In this document: in pieces, positions 57,520-64,000 of the stretch
Layout: the number at the start of each line of letters is the position of its first letter
Numbering within the stretch: position 1 is the first letter of the stretch
Assembly (NCBI RefSeq): GCF_003031585.1
Contig: NZ_PWAA01000004.1
Span: forward strand, 38,783-102,782
DNA from: Thalassobius sp. I31.1
GTDB taxonomy: Bacteria > Pseudomonadota > Alphaproteobacteria > Rhodobacterales > Rhodobacteraceae
DNA length: 64,000 bases
Direction of reading: 5' to 3'
The notes under the pieces: model-generated
What the model was told of the DNA's origin: nothing
What the model saw: the letters and a program-made list of their open reading frames with translations, nothing else
Databases searched by the model: none
Made by a program: the position numbers and the translations under genes

Positions 57520-58219
57520 CTGCTGTTCCTTTTAGTGATAGTATCAGATTGCCACTTTAGACGACTTCCATGTGTTCCAACAATGCCGGTGAGTATCGAA
57601 GTCCAACGGTCTTTTGGGCCAACTTCAGACACAATTTCATCCCCATGCCTTTGAAGATCATTTTCTTTCCTCAGGAAAGTCCCTCTTGAAATTTTCCTGA
57701 GAAAGTTTTTGCGAGTTTTTACGCGAGGAAAGTTTTTCTAGGTTGGTCGTAACGGTGATGCTGACGTTCACTGTGCCGTGATTGAAGGGGTAAGATGCGG
57801 TTCCTTCAGAAATTGTTCCAAAGTTCGGTTTTGTGAACCATTCAACAAATGTTCCTTTTTGGCGCGAACTCAAACCACCCCAATTTACGCTGCCCAAAAA
57901 ACAATTCAAAATCCAAACAGTTGTTGAAGGCTTTAACTCTCTTCCCATAGCATTATACGTACAAAATCCAGCATCGATTATGATGCTTGAACTGCTGCAG
58001 AATAGCTTTAAATCCTTGGGATTTTTGGTGGAAGTTTGTGGGTTATGAATTCTCAGAGGTGTGGCTGAAAATGAGTTGTTTCATCGGTAAAAGTTGATGC
58101 AGGATTCAGCGTAGCCGATTTGCCTCACTAGAGGGCGTTCGTTGTGTCGTTCATTTCCCTCGACAACCCAGGATGGTAAATCGATTGAAACGTATGAATT
58201 GAACGATGATGGTATCACA
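57520..58219. other. 700-bp region without a confident gene
   Basis: Short open frames exist on both strands, but none has a ribosome site and a family pattern. It contains repeat copy A (57664-57747) and the presumed promoter of the membrane/coiled-coil gene. A 96-codon minus-strand frame (57658-57948) ends inside the repeat and is not credited. Confidence 0.5.
57664..57747. repeat. AAGTTTTT-rich intergenic repeat, copy A
   Basis: Contains the palindrome TTTCCT-C-AGGAAA, then CTCAGGAAA paired with TTTCCTGAG, then GAGAAAGTTTTTG and GAGGAAAGTTTTT. The last two correspond in order to AGAGAAGTTTTTG and AAGAAAGTTTTT in copy B (61.5 kb), so the copies are related though divergent. Confidence 0.55.
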
Positions 58220-59074
58220 ATGCAAAAGATTGAAGAGAAACGATTGACGACTATGAAGTACGGGGTTCTGGCAACCGGAACAGTGGTTTTTCTGGTGTTG
58301 ATCTTGGTTTTGTCGAAAATTAACTTTTGGGGCTTCGCTTCAAGTGGCTTTAATGTTGCTGATCTGGTTGGACTGCCTTTATCTGAACTTAAGCTTAATG
58401 AATGGGGGGACTTTCTTGCTGGTGTAGGCGGAACATTGGCCCTTGTGTGGCTTATCGTTTCTACAAGAATCCAGAACGATGAGCTTGTGGCACAACGCAA
58501 AGAGCTTGAAAGTCAAAATGCGGAACTTGAAAACCAGACGAGAGCTCTCTTGGAAGTAGGTCAGGCAATGTCTGCACAAAAAATGGCTATGGATCAGCAA
58601 GTGGCCGTGCTTCGTGATCAATCGAAAATATTATCTAGGGGGCTCACCAATGCTGAAGAAGATCGTGCATGGCACGATATTGAACAGCTTCTGGGGGCTT
58701 TCCGAGAAGCTGTGCCCATTTACGATGATTTCATCTATTGGGAGTTCGAAGTAGGTGAAAAAATCTGTTTTTCGTACAACCCAACTCAGGACGACGAACT
58801 TGGAAAATTAGGGGACCAAATATTCTTAGGGCGGGCTGCGGGTGGTGTGAGAGTTCCTATGGAAAAGCTTAAGTCAAAGCTGGAGGAAGGGGCGAAGATA
58901 GTTAGGAAGTGCAGTGGCCTAAGTAAGCTGAGTAGACTTTTGGAATTGATCGACCACATTGATGCATTGACTATCAAAGTACCTCGGCATCGCAAGGATC
59001 TTATTGATACTTGTAGGCTTTCCCTTTGGAGGGAGAATATTCGTATTGCGCTTAAGTCTTACGAAAAAGGCTGA
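58220..59074 (+). CDS. Membrane-anchored coiled-coil protein, possible abortive-infection type
   Basis: A protein of about 284 residues with two N-terminal membrane segments (YGVLATGTVVFLVLILVL and FLAGVGGTLALVWLIV), a long coiled coil (residues about 85-135, with QNDELVAQRKELESQNAELE) and a C-terminal helical domain of about 145 residues. The WGDFLAGVGGTLALVWLI-then-coiled-coil pattern resembles putative phage abortive-infection (putAbiC-like) membrane proteins. The start is uncertain: ATG 58220 is used, ATG 58253 and an upstream TTG are alternatives. It is AT-rich, island-encoded and followed by DUF3768. A defence role is only suggested by architecture. Confidence 0.65.
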   Translation: MQKIEEKRLTTMKYGVLATGTVVFLVLILVLSKINFWGFASSGFNVADLVGLPLSELKLNEWGDFLAGVGGTLALVWLIVSTRIQNDELVAQRKELESQNAELENQTRALLEVGQAMSAQKMAMDQQVAVLRDQSKILSRGLTNAEEDRAWHDIEQLLGAFREAVPIYDDFIYWEFEVGEKICFSYNPTQDDELGKLGDQIFLGRAAGGVRVPMEKLKSKLEEGAKIVRKCSGLSKLSRLLELIDHIDALTIKVPRHRKDLIDTCRLSLWRENIRIALKSYEKG

Positions 59075-59178
59075 TTTCGTTAAATTATCGCTCTTAGCGC
59101 CAGATTCCCAATCATTCTTTAGTCGCCCTTTGAGCCATATCGTCATAACTGGACTGGACCCACTTGAAGAGGTCCACA

Positions 59179-59526
59179 ATGGTTACTGCGACTATCACAA
59201 GAATTGCCCAGCAGAATGATCGATTTCGTCTAGGCGACCCAAACATACCAGGGCAACGATTTGTTACCGCTGGCATCAACGAGCTGCTGAAGCGCCTTGA
59301 AATTTCACCGGAGGAGTTGGCCCAAGCAGTCACAGAATTCTCTAATTTTACTGAGGATAATGACCCTCTTGGCGAGCATGACTTTGGTGCCTTCGAGTTC
59401 CACCGCCACAAGTGCTTTTGGAAAATTGACGCATACAACCAAGATTATTCAATGGGCTCAGATGACCCATCCGACCTTAGCAAAACCCGTCGTGTGCTGA
59501 CGATTATGCTTGCGGATGAATACTGA
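59179..59526 (+). CDS. DUF3768 domain-containing protein
   Basis: A 115-residue protein matching DUF3768, a small family common on plasmids and integrative elements of alphaproteobacteria: RIAQQNDRFRLGDPNIPGQRFVTAGI, then FTEDNDPLGEHDFGAFEF and FWKIDAYNQD, then TRRVLTIMLADEY at the end. Function unknown. The start at 59179 gives the usual MVTATI-type N-terminus. Its stop overlaps the next start (TGATG), so the two are translationally coupled. Its presence supports a mobile origin for this region. Confidence 0.85.
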   Translation: MVTATITRIAQQNDRFRLGDPNIPGQRFVTAGINELLKRLEISPEELAQAVTEFSNFTEDNDPLGEHDFGAFEFHRHKCFWKIDAYNQDYSMGSDDPSDLSKTRRVLTIMLADEY

Positions 59527-59708
59527 TGGTGGAGCCGGATCAGATGGAACGCCCAAGCTGTATCAGGTGTGGTTCCTCCGACATTCTGCGTGATGCATAT
59601 GCGTGTTGGGACGAAAACCAACAGGAATGGGTGCTTCACAGTTGCTATGATGTGTACCGCTGCGAGCACTGTGATTTGCAATCCAAACGCGTGGATTTCT
59701 TGATTTAA
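59526..59708 (+). CDS. Small zinc-ribbon-like protein coupled to DUF3768
   Basis: A 60-residue protein with CIRCGS near the N-terminus and CEHCDL near the C-terminus, the two CxxC knuckles of a zinc ribbon, plus one extra Cys between them (HSCYDVY). The ATG overlaps the DUF3768 stop by one base. Such two-gene pairs occur on alphaproteobacterial mobile elements. Zinc binding is likely from the motif; nucleic acid binding or a toxin-antitoxin-like link to DUF3768 is speculation. Confidence 0.7.
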   Translation: MVEPDQMERPSCIRCGSSDILRDAYACWDENQQEWVLHSCYDVYRCEHCDLQSKRVDFLI

Positions 59709-59756
59709 TCAAGTTATTCAGCCTTAAGGTGTGGTAGCCATTGGGACGGTCACGAA

Positions 59757-60734
59757 ATGCTAGAACTCATCAGCCTGCTTGAAACCTCGGGCCAAACTAT
59801 TCGTTCTGATTTTAGGCGGTGGTTTAAAGAAATTCCGGTTGCCGCGAACTGGACAGTTGCCTCTGACTACAGCGTCGGGAATAAAAATAAGAAGAGTGAC
59901 GCGTTTTCCTTTGTCATTATGCCAAAGCACGACACGGATCAAAGCATCGCTTCATGGATTTCGGCGTTTGCGCCTAAAGATCTCAAGGCAACCCGCAAGC
60001 CGTCTGATGAATTTCTGGACTATTTTTGCGCACCAGTGACGTTCAGTTACAATTTCGTGGTCGAACGAGAGAGCAACTATCTAAAGGCAGCTATTACTGT
60101 AGAAGCGATGCAGGCTATCGCCAAATCGCTTCAGGAGGTCGTGGGCGAGTGGAAATCAGTAGAGCCTGGAAATGAACAGTATTACAGCAGCCTGGACAGT
60201 CAACTTCAGAAATTGCTCGATGAGCTATCGAGTAAAAATCCATCGACAGGGTTACTGCGGAAAATGTTCTTGGTTGCTTCATTTGGGGCGATTGTTTTTC
60301 ATCTTATCCATGAAGAGAAATCGCCGTTGAGCATCCGCTGGATCAGTGACCGAGATGCGATGTTTGATCGACATGATGGACTTGCATTTGATCTCGCATG
60401 GTTGCTTTTTCAAATCATGAGGAGGCGCTCTGAGGGCGTTATTGATGTGCGTCGACCTCAACTCATTTTCACGTCACCTTTGATGGACGGTGTCAACAAA
60501 CACGATGAATTTGTTCGGTTGCCCGATTACTTGGCAGGCACACTTGCTGATCTTCGTTTACCCAACGTGATGTTCAGTCATCCCAAATTCCCAACAATAT
60601 TCAACAAACTTTTTGTGGACGCATTGAACAATGCAATAATTGAGATTGTTGCACCAACCGGTCGTGTTACGTCTCGACGTCTAGCGTTTGGAAACCCACC
60701 CGAAGGTGCGAAGACCATGAGGCATCACGAATAG
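59757..60734 (+). CDS. Hypothetical protein, 325 aa
   Basis: A soluble 325-residue protein I do not recognise. It starts at ATG 59757 with GGGACGG upstream. Residues about 185-295 (FGAIVFHLIHEEKSP, RWISDRDAMFDRHDG, then RLPDYLAGTLADL) have an Asp-rich pattern weakly reminiscent of RNase H-like DUF3800 proteins, where a late Asp sits in an ADYIAG-type motif; the first half shows no motif. It lies 48 bp after the zinc-ribbon gene on the same strand and converges on the XRE gene. The RNase H comparison is tentative. Confidence 0.65.
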   Translation: MLELISLLETSGQTIRSDFRRWFKEIPVAANWTVASDYSVGNKNKKSDAFSFVIMPKHDTDQSIASWISAFAPKDLKATRKPSDEFLDYFCAPVTFSYNFVVERESNYLKAAITVEAMQAIAKSLQEVVGEWKSVEPGNEQYYSSLDSQLQKLLDELSSKNPSTGLLRKMFLVASFGAIVFHLIHEEKSPLSIRWISDRDAMFDRHDGLAFDLAWLLFQIMRRRSEGVIDVRRPQLIFTSPLMDGVNKHDEFVRLPDYLAGTLADLRLPNVMFSHPKFPTIFNKLFVDALNNAIIEIVAPTGRVTSRRLAFGNPPEGAKTMRHHE

Positions 60735-60741
60735 AACCTGT

Positions 60742-61083
60742 TCAGCCCTGTTCTTCTCGCAGAACTTGGCCCAGCTTTAACAACAGGTTCAGCTGCCGGT
60801 CATCCATATGAGATATCATCGAGTTCGCCTGCATCAGCAAGCGTTGTCGCGCATCGGTAATATCAGCGTCCTCAAGTTCAAAGAATTCCCGCATAGGCAG
60901 GCCCAGCACATTGGCGATGTCATAGAGGGTTGAGAAATTAGGCGCAGTTTTACCGCGCTCGATATTTGAAATCGTCTCGAACGCTTTGTCGATGGCTTCC
61001 GCCAACTGTGGTTGGGTCCAACCTTTTTGGGTTCTGGCAGCTTTCACGCGCAACCCGATGTTTCGTTTCAGTTGATCACTCAT
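60742..61083 (-). CDS. XRE-family helix-turn-helix regulator
   Basis: A 113-residue regulator: residues 8-63 are a Cro/C1-type helix-turn-helix (VKAARTQKGWTQPQLAEAI, ETISNIERGKTAPNFSTLYDIANVLG), followed by a short helical C-terminus of about 45 residues. Compact XRE proteins of this kind often regulate mobile elements or adjacent defence genes. It converges with the 325-residue gene 7 bp away and is divergent from the small secreted-protein gene. Confidence 0.88.
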   Translation of the reverse strand: MSDQLKRNIGLRVKAARTQKGWTQPQLAEAIDKAFETISNIERGKTAPNFSTLYDIANVLGLPMREFFELEDADITDARQRLLMQANSMISHMDDRQLNLLLKLGQVLREEQG

Positions 61084-61229
61084 AAACCGGTTTACAAAGA
61101 CGTGTAAAGTTCTTGCCCATGTAATGGTAGTTCGCTATTTAAAAGAAATAACGGATTTACGAGCCGATAACTTGTGTAAAACATGATGTTTTGCGCCCAG
61201 TGAAGCTCACCCTGCTGTCGGAGCTACTT

Positions 61230-61439
61230 ATGAAACTCATCGCTTTGGTTGCCCTATTTGGTTTGTTTGGTATCGCATTGAATGCCGAAACCAACGAACT
61301 CTCATCCTGTTTGGAAGTCAAAAGTCCTGATCCCGCTGTGAGCCCAGATGGGTTTGGTCAAGCTGTGGGAGAACGCGGCGAAACCAATGCAAATGCCGAA
61401 GAAGGCGATGCAGCTGACGGAAATTGTGACGGACGCTAA
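61230..61439 (+). CDS. Small secreted acidic protein
   Basis: A 69-residue protein with a clear Sec signal (MKLIALVALFGLFGIALNA) and an acidic, Asn/Gly/Glu-rich mature chain of about 50 residues with two cysteines (SSCLEVK and GNCDGR). ATG 61230 has GGAG seven bases upstream; an upstream TTG would add 13 residues in front of the signal. No family recognised. Confidence 0.55.
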   Translation: MKLIALVALFGLFGIALNAETNELSSCLEVKSPDPAVSPDGFGQAVGERGETNANAEEGDAADGNCDGR

Positions 61440-61968
61440 GAATTTGTTTTGATCCGCTTGCTTACATCCCTGTGACACGAGCGTTCAAAGCAATAACTGG
61501 GGGCTTCGAGTGTACGCTGGGAGCCCTCTTTTTGTGAGTTTCTCCAGAGAAGTTTTTGTCAGAATTTCCTTCAAGAAAGTTTTTAGGAAAACTTCTCTGG
61601 AGAACTTTTCGATCTTCCAACTTGGTTTATGCCATTCTTTCCCCGTAGAAGTTTGTGTAAAAACTTTCGTGACGAAACTTTCACTCAGTTCTTACACGCA
61701 GAAGGGCTGCGGCGGTGGCCAGTTTAGAAGAACTCGCTATGACGCACCCAGCCCGAAGTGACTATTGAGGAACGAGGTGAGTACTGGTCGCTGCACATGC
61801 AAAAACTGCGCCTCGATTTCTCGGAAGCGGACCTTCAAGCAGCTACAAACAGGTTTTAGTCATCAACTGCGGCTTAGAGCCCGTATTGACGAATGCTACG
61901 CACGGATCCAACGTCGGCTTTGGCCGGTCACACTAGAAAAAAGTCTGCAGTCATGGCAAGCTCCTCTC
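61440..61968. other. 529-bp region holding repeat copy B, no confident gene
   Basis: After the small secreted gene there is a long region with repeat copy B and a stretch (61765-61968) that is open in frame with the methyltransferase but has no convincing start. I see no independent gene. Confidence 0.5.
61540..61706. repeat. AAGTTTTT-rich intergenic repeat, copy B, with 17-bp inverted repeat
   Basis: Arms at 61540-61556 and 61588-61604 (TTCTCCAGAGAAGTTTT and its exact complement) enclose a 31-bp loop containing AAGAAAGTTTTT. Downstream, 61635-61706 matches 63626-63697 of copy C at 58 of 72 positions without gaps (hand count), including GTGACGAAA and TTCTTACACGCAGAAGG. Confidence 0.75.
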
Positions 61969-62592
61969 ATGGCAGATTCTTCTATTGAAACAACGAATGG
62001 TTATGACGTTGTCGCACCCCGCTGGGGCGATAAAATGAGGGCACTCGGATACTACGATGGTTATCTAGGTTTTCTATCTGAGCAACAGCGGCATCTTAGT
62101 GGTGACTTGCGCGTCATCGATGTAGGCGCAGGAACTGGGTCGTTCGCTGAGGCATGGGTTGCAATAAATGGGGCACCTCGTGAACTGGTATTGCTAGAGC
62201 CGAGTTCCGCAATGCTAAAACAAGGTCAGGCTGCATTGCGTAGGCGCGGAACGGAACCAGCATTGATCAAGGCATTGTTGGGTGGGGTTGAGTTGGCGCC
62301 ATCAGACGAAGTATTAGCGGCGCATGTCATAGAACATTGTCCTGATCCCTTACTCGCACTCCGACAGATGCGTGATCTTCTCCACCCTGGGGGACAGCTC
62401 CACCTCGTAATTTCAAAGCCCCATTGGTGCAATGCAATCATCTGGCTGCAATGGCGTCATCGTACTTTCCAAGAAGCTGAAATATTGACGCTCATCAAAA
62501 AGGCCGGTTTTGATATTGAGAGAGTCTACAACTTCCCGTGCGGCCCTCCGTCGCGAACCAGTCGCGGAATCGTTGCCACTCGACGGGACTGA
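61969..62592 (+). CDS. Class I SAM-dependent methyltransferase
   Basis: A protein of about 207 residues. YDVVAPRWGDKMRALGY is the usual N-terminal element, DLRVIDVGAGTGSFAEAW is SAM motif I, LVLLEPSSAML the acidic strand, and AAHVIEHCPDPLLALRQM with a LHPGGQLHLVIS strand completes the methyltransferase_11-type fold. The acceptor is unknown. ATG 61969 is chosen because the recognisable fold starts about ten residues later; the open frame continues 68 codons upstream. It is isolated in the island between repeats B and C. Confidence 0.82.
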   Translation: MADSSIETTNGYDVVAPRWGDKMRALGYYDGYLGFLSEQQRHLSGDLRVIDVGAGTGSFAEAWVAINGAPRELVLLEPSSAMLKQGQAALRRRGTEPALIKALLGGVELAPSDEVLAAHVIEHCPDPLLALRQMRDLLHPGGQLHLVISKPHWCNAIIWLQWRHRTFQEAEILTLIKKAGFDIERVYNFPCGPPSRTSRGIVATRRD

Positions 62593-62857
62593 ACACTCAT
62601 ACTAGGTGAGCCGCCTGATATTTCCTGACACACGTCAGTCATTAAATATTCATGGACAATGGCAAGTCCAGATAGCTGCCATACAGTGCATTTTAACTAA
62701 TGCGCTTTCCGCGAACGGCCGACTTGAGCCCAAATTGACATACCCATCTTGCCAAGTTACAATTATTTAAACAAAGGAGTGCTCTGCCAGTGATCAAGTA
62801 AATCTTATGACAAGCTGCCTTAGGGCTTATTCAGATTTACATTCCTTGGAGCACTCA

Positions 62858-63391
62858 ATGCATCCTATTATATATGACGTGGCCGTCTCAATTGATGGCT
62901 TTATCTCTGGTCCGGCTGGAGATGTTTCGAAATTTGCACATGACGGACCTGTGGTCGAAGATTACACGAAGCGAATGGCCGGATATTCCGCCGCGCTCAT
63001 GGGGCGTCATACCTATGAATTTGGGTATGACTTCGGCCTAGCAGCCGGTCAAAACCCCTATCCTCATATGAAAACCAACGTCGTTTCAAAGACATTGCAA
63101 GTTCCTGACGACAGCGAAATTTCAGTGTGGCGCACAGCGGATGCCCAAGACATTCGCGAACTAAAGAAGACATCTGCGGGTCCAATTTACCTATGCGGTG
63201 GTGGGGATTTTGCCGGTTGGATGTTGCGCCAGGGGCTGATTGATCGCGTCATCCTAAAACGCGCACCCTGTATTTACGGATCGGGGGTGGCCCTCTTTGG
63301 AAAGTCGACAGATGTAGCGACCCTTTCGCGGGTCACAACAAGATCCTACGATAACGGTTACCTACTCGAAGAATTTACGCGGTCGCCCTAA
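62858..63391 (+). CDS. Dihydrofolate reductase-fold (RibD C-terminal-like) protein
   Basis: A 177-residue protein: MHPIIYDVAVSIDGFISGPAG is the N-terminal strand of the RibD_C/DHFR-like family, ALMGRHTYEFG the NADPH-binding loop region, and AGPIYLCGGGDFAGWMLRQGLIDRVIL the second nucleotide motif. Such proteins are stand-alone oxidoreductases of unknown substrate. GGAG lies eight bases before the ATG at 62858; an upstream in-frame start was rejected because it adds 17 unrelated residues. Confidence 0.85.
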   Translation: MHPIIYDVAVSIDGFISGPAGDVSKFAHDGPVVEDYTKRMAGYSAALMGRHTYEFGYDFGLAAGQNPYPHMKTNVVSKTLQVPDDSEISVWRTADAQDIRELKKTSAGPIYLCGGGDFAGWMLRQGLIDRVILKRAPCIYGSGVALFGKSTDVATLSRVTTRSYDNGYLLEEFTRSP

Positions 63392-63935
63392 TATTTCATA
63401 CTCGTCGTCCATACGATCAGCGTGTGGACGGCAGGTTTGTCCCGCAGCTCTGCTCCCTGGCCAACAAAATGCTGCACGATGTGTCGAACGGCTGCTTTGG
63501 GGAAGCTGCAACGCAGCGCTTGGACATCTGGCCAATGGCGGCTGTGGGCCTTTCGCAAAACTTTGCAAATGTCGCTAACTGCCCATGGCGGGCTTATGAT
63601 GTCACATAGAAATAGGCTATTCTGGTTCTTTCACCGGCAAAGTTTTATCAAAAAGTTTGGTGACGAAAGTTTCGCTGAGTTCTTACACGCAGAAGGACCA
63701 CTGATATTTTTGATTTTCCAAGTTGGTTGGATCTGATGATGCAGATTTTCACTGCTGGAAGCTCGGACAGGTTACACATGGGACAAAGCAATTTGCGTGG
63801 CGGTTACACCCGTGCCTGCTTCAGGGGAAATCCCGCTCAACGGTTGGTCGTTTTTCAACCACTGATTTATGAATCAACAGACTGGAGTTTGACCCGTTCT
63901 CGGTCTATTAAATGGCAAAAAATTGGGGTCAAATC
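63392..63935. other. 544-bp region with intergenic repeats, no confident gene
   Basis: Contains GGCTGCTTTGGGG at 63490-63502 and the similar GGCGGCTGTGGGCC at 63537-63550, a bipartite direct repeat of a type I associate with roseobacter intergenic DNA, followed by repeat copy C. Short open frames here show no ribosome site or family pattern. Confidence 0.5.
63626..63730. repeat. AAGTTTTT-rich intergenic repeat, copy C
   Basis: 63626-63697 matches copy B, including direct repeats AAAGTTTG/AAAGTTTC around GTGAC, and TTCTTACACGCAGAAGG. Downstream GATTTTCCAAGTTGGTT corresponds to GATCTTCCAACTTGGTT, which lies upstream of the matched block in copy B, so units appear circularly permuted or tandemly built. 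Confidence 0.7.
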
Positions 63936-64000
63936 ATGCGCCGAAGTACATTTCAGGTTATTCTAATTCTCATGCTTGTAGCCAGCTGTGGCAACATCAC
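63936..64000 (+). CDS. Putative lipoprotein, N-terminal fragment (window edge)
   Basis: ATG 63936 opens 21 visible codons running off the right edge. The N-terminus, Met-Arg-Arg then a hydrophobic stretch (VILILMLVASCG), is a lipoprotein signal peptide with lipobox VASC. GGGG lies about ten bases upstream. Nothing can be said of the mature protein. Confidence 0.55.
   Translation, partial: MRRSTFQVILILMLVASCGNI

Noticed and set aside
57658..57948. 96-codon minus-strand frame ending in repeat copy A
   Set aside because: Its C-terminal third is translation of the repeat; no family pattern and no clear ribosome site.
61765..61968. 68-codon upstream extension of the methyltransferase gene
   Set aside because: It has no ribosome site at its start and no similarity to methyltransferase N-termini; ATG 61969 gives the expected start of the fold.
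63424..63609. 61-codon plus-strand frame before repeat copy C
   Set aside because: The sequence is a bipartite intergenic repeat; no ribosome site supports translation.

Overview
The window is a chromosomal segment of an alphaproteobacterium, most likely a marine Rhodobacterales (Roseobacter-group) species. The basis is gene content and order: a murA/DUF2948/hisD block, a DUF1285 gene divergent from a MoxR/DUF58/DUF4159 cluster, a DUF5927/5928-type glycosyltransferase beside a sulfotransferase, a Hint-domain secreted protein, and an NDUFS6-like zinc-finger protein. Base composition is moderately GC-rich up to about 55.4 kb and clearly more AT-rich after that. I cannot name the genus from sequence alone.

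Layout. 1-3.4 kb: a minus-strand operon (small basic protein, murA, DUF2948, GNAT, hisD cut by the window edge). 3.4-5.9 kb: tRNA-Thr(GGT), a possible 23-codon ORF, a small lipoprotein, a FadR/PdhR-type GntR regulator with a symmetric operator, and an OmpA lipoprotein. 6-20.6 kb: housekeeping and metabolic genes (GT-C-like membrane protein, Ada-like methyltransferase, polA, two VOC-protein/regulator pairs, HIT protein, a divergent glycosyltransferase/sulfotransferase pair, alpha/beta hydrolase, adenosine kinase, nth). 20.6-23.5 kb: an ankyrin-kelch fusion protein, a hydroxypyruvate isomerase-like protein and DUF1285. 23.6-30.3 kb: a tightly coupled plus-strand MoxR operon with two large membrane-anchored partners. 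30.4-33.2 kb: a copper operon, copA-cueR, behind a textbook MerR-family promoter with a 19-bp spacer. 33.3-35.7 kb: glpK and a nucleoside hydrolase. 35.8-47.8 kb: two tandem paralogous binding proteins, two permeases and a fused two-domain ATPase of the oligopeptide ABC family, then an FAD oxidoreductase and three genes that read as GlcNAc kinase, SIS-type GlcN6P deaminase and NagA. Amino-sugar import and catabolism is a reasonable but unproven reading. 47.8-55.1 kb: fatty acid desaturase, glutathione-dependent formaldehyde dehydrogenase, an unrecognised Rossmann-like protein, and the divergent katG/oxyR pair.

From tRNA-Phe (55,345) to the right edge the window looks like an accessory island. 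It is AT-rich, with loosely packed small genes, mostly hypothetical or of mobile-DNA-associated families (DUF3768, DUF3010, XRE, Hint). Helically phased TAGCACAG repeats lie just downstream of the tRNA, and three divergent copies of an AAGTTTTT-rich intergenic repeat are scattered through it. No integrase and no second tRNA end are visible, so the far boundary must lie outside if this is an integrated element. The least explained signals are the 5 x 11-bp phased repeat at 43.3 kb, the TAGCACAG array, the AAGTTTTT repeat family, and the membrane/coiled-coil protein with its neighbours at 58-61 kb.
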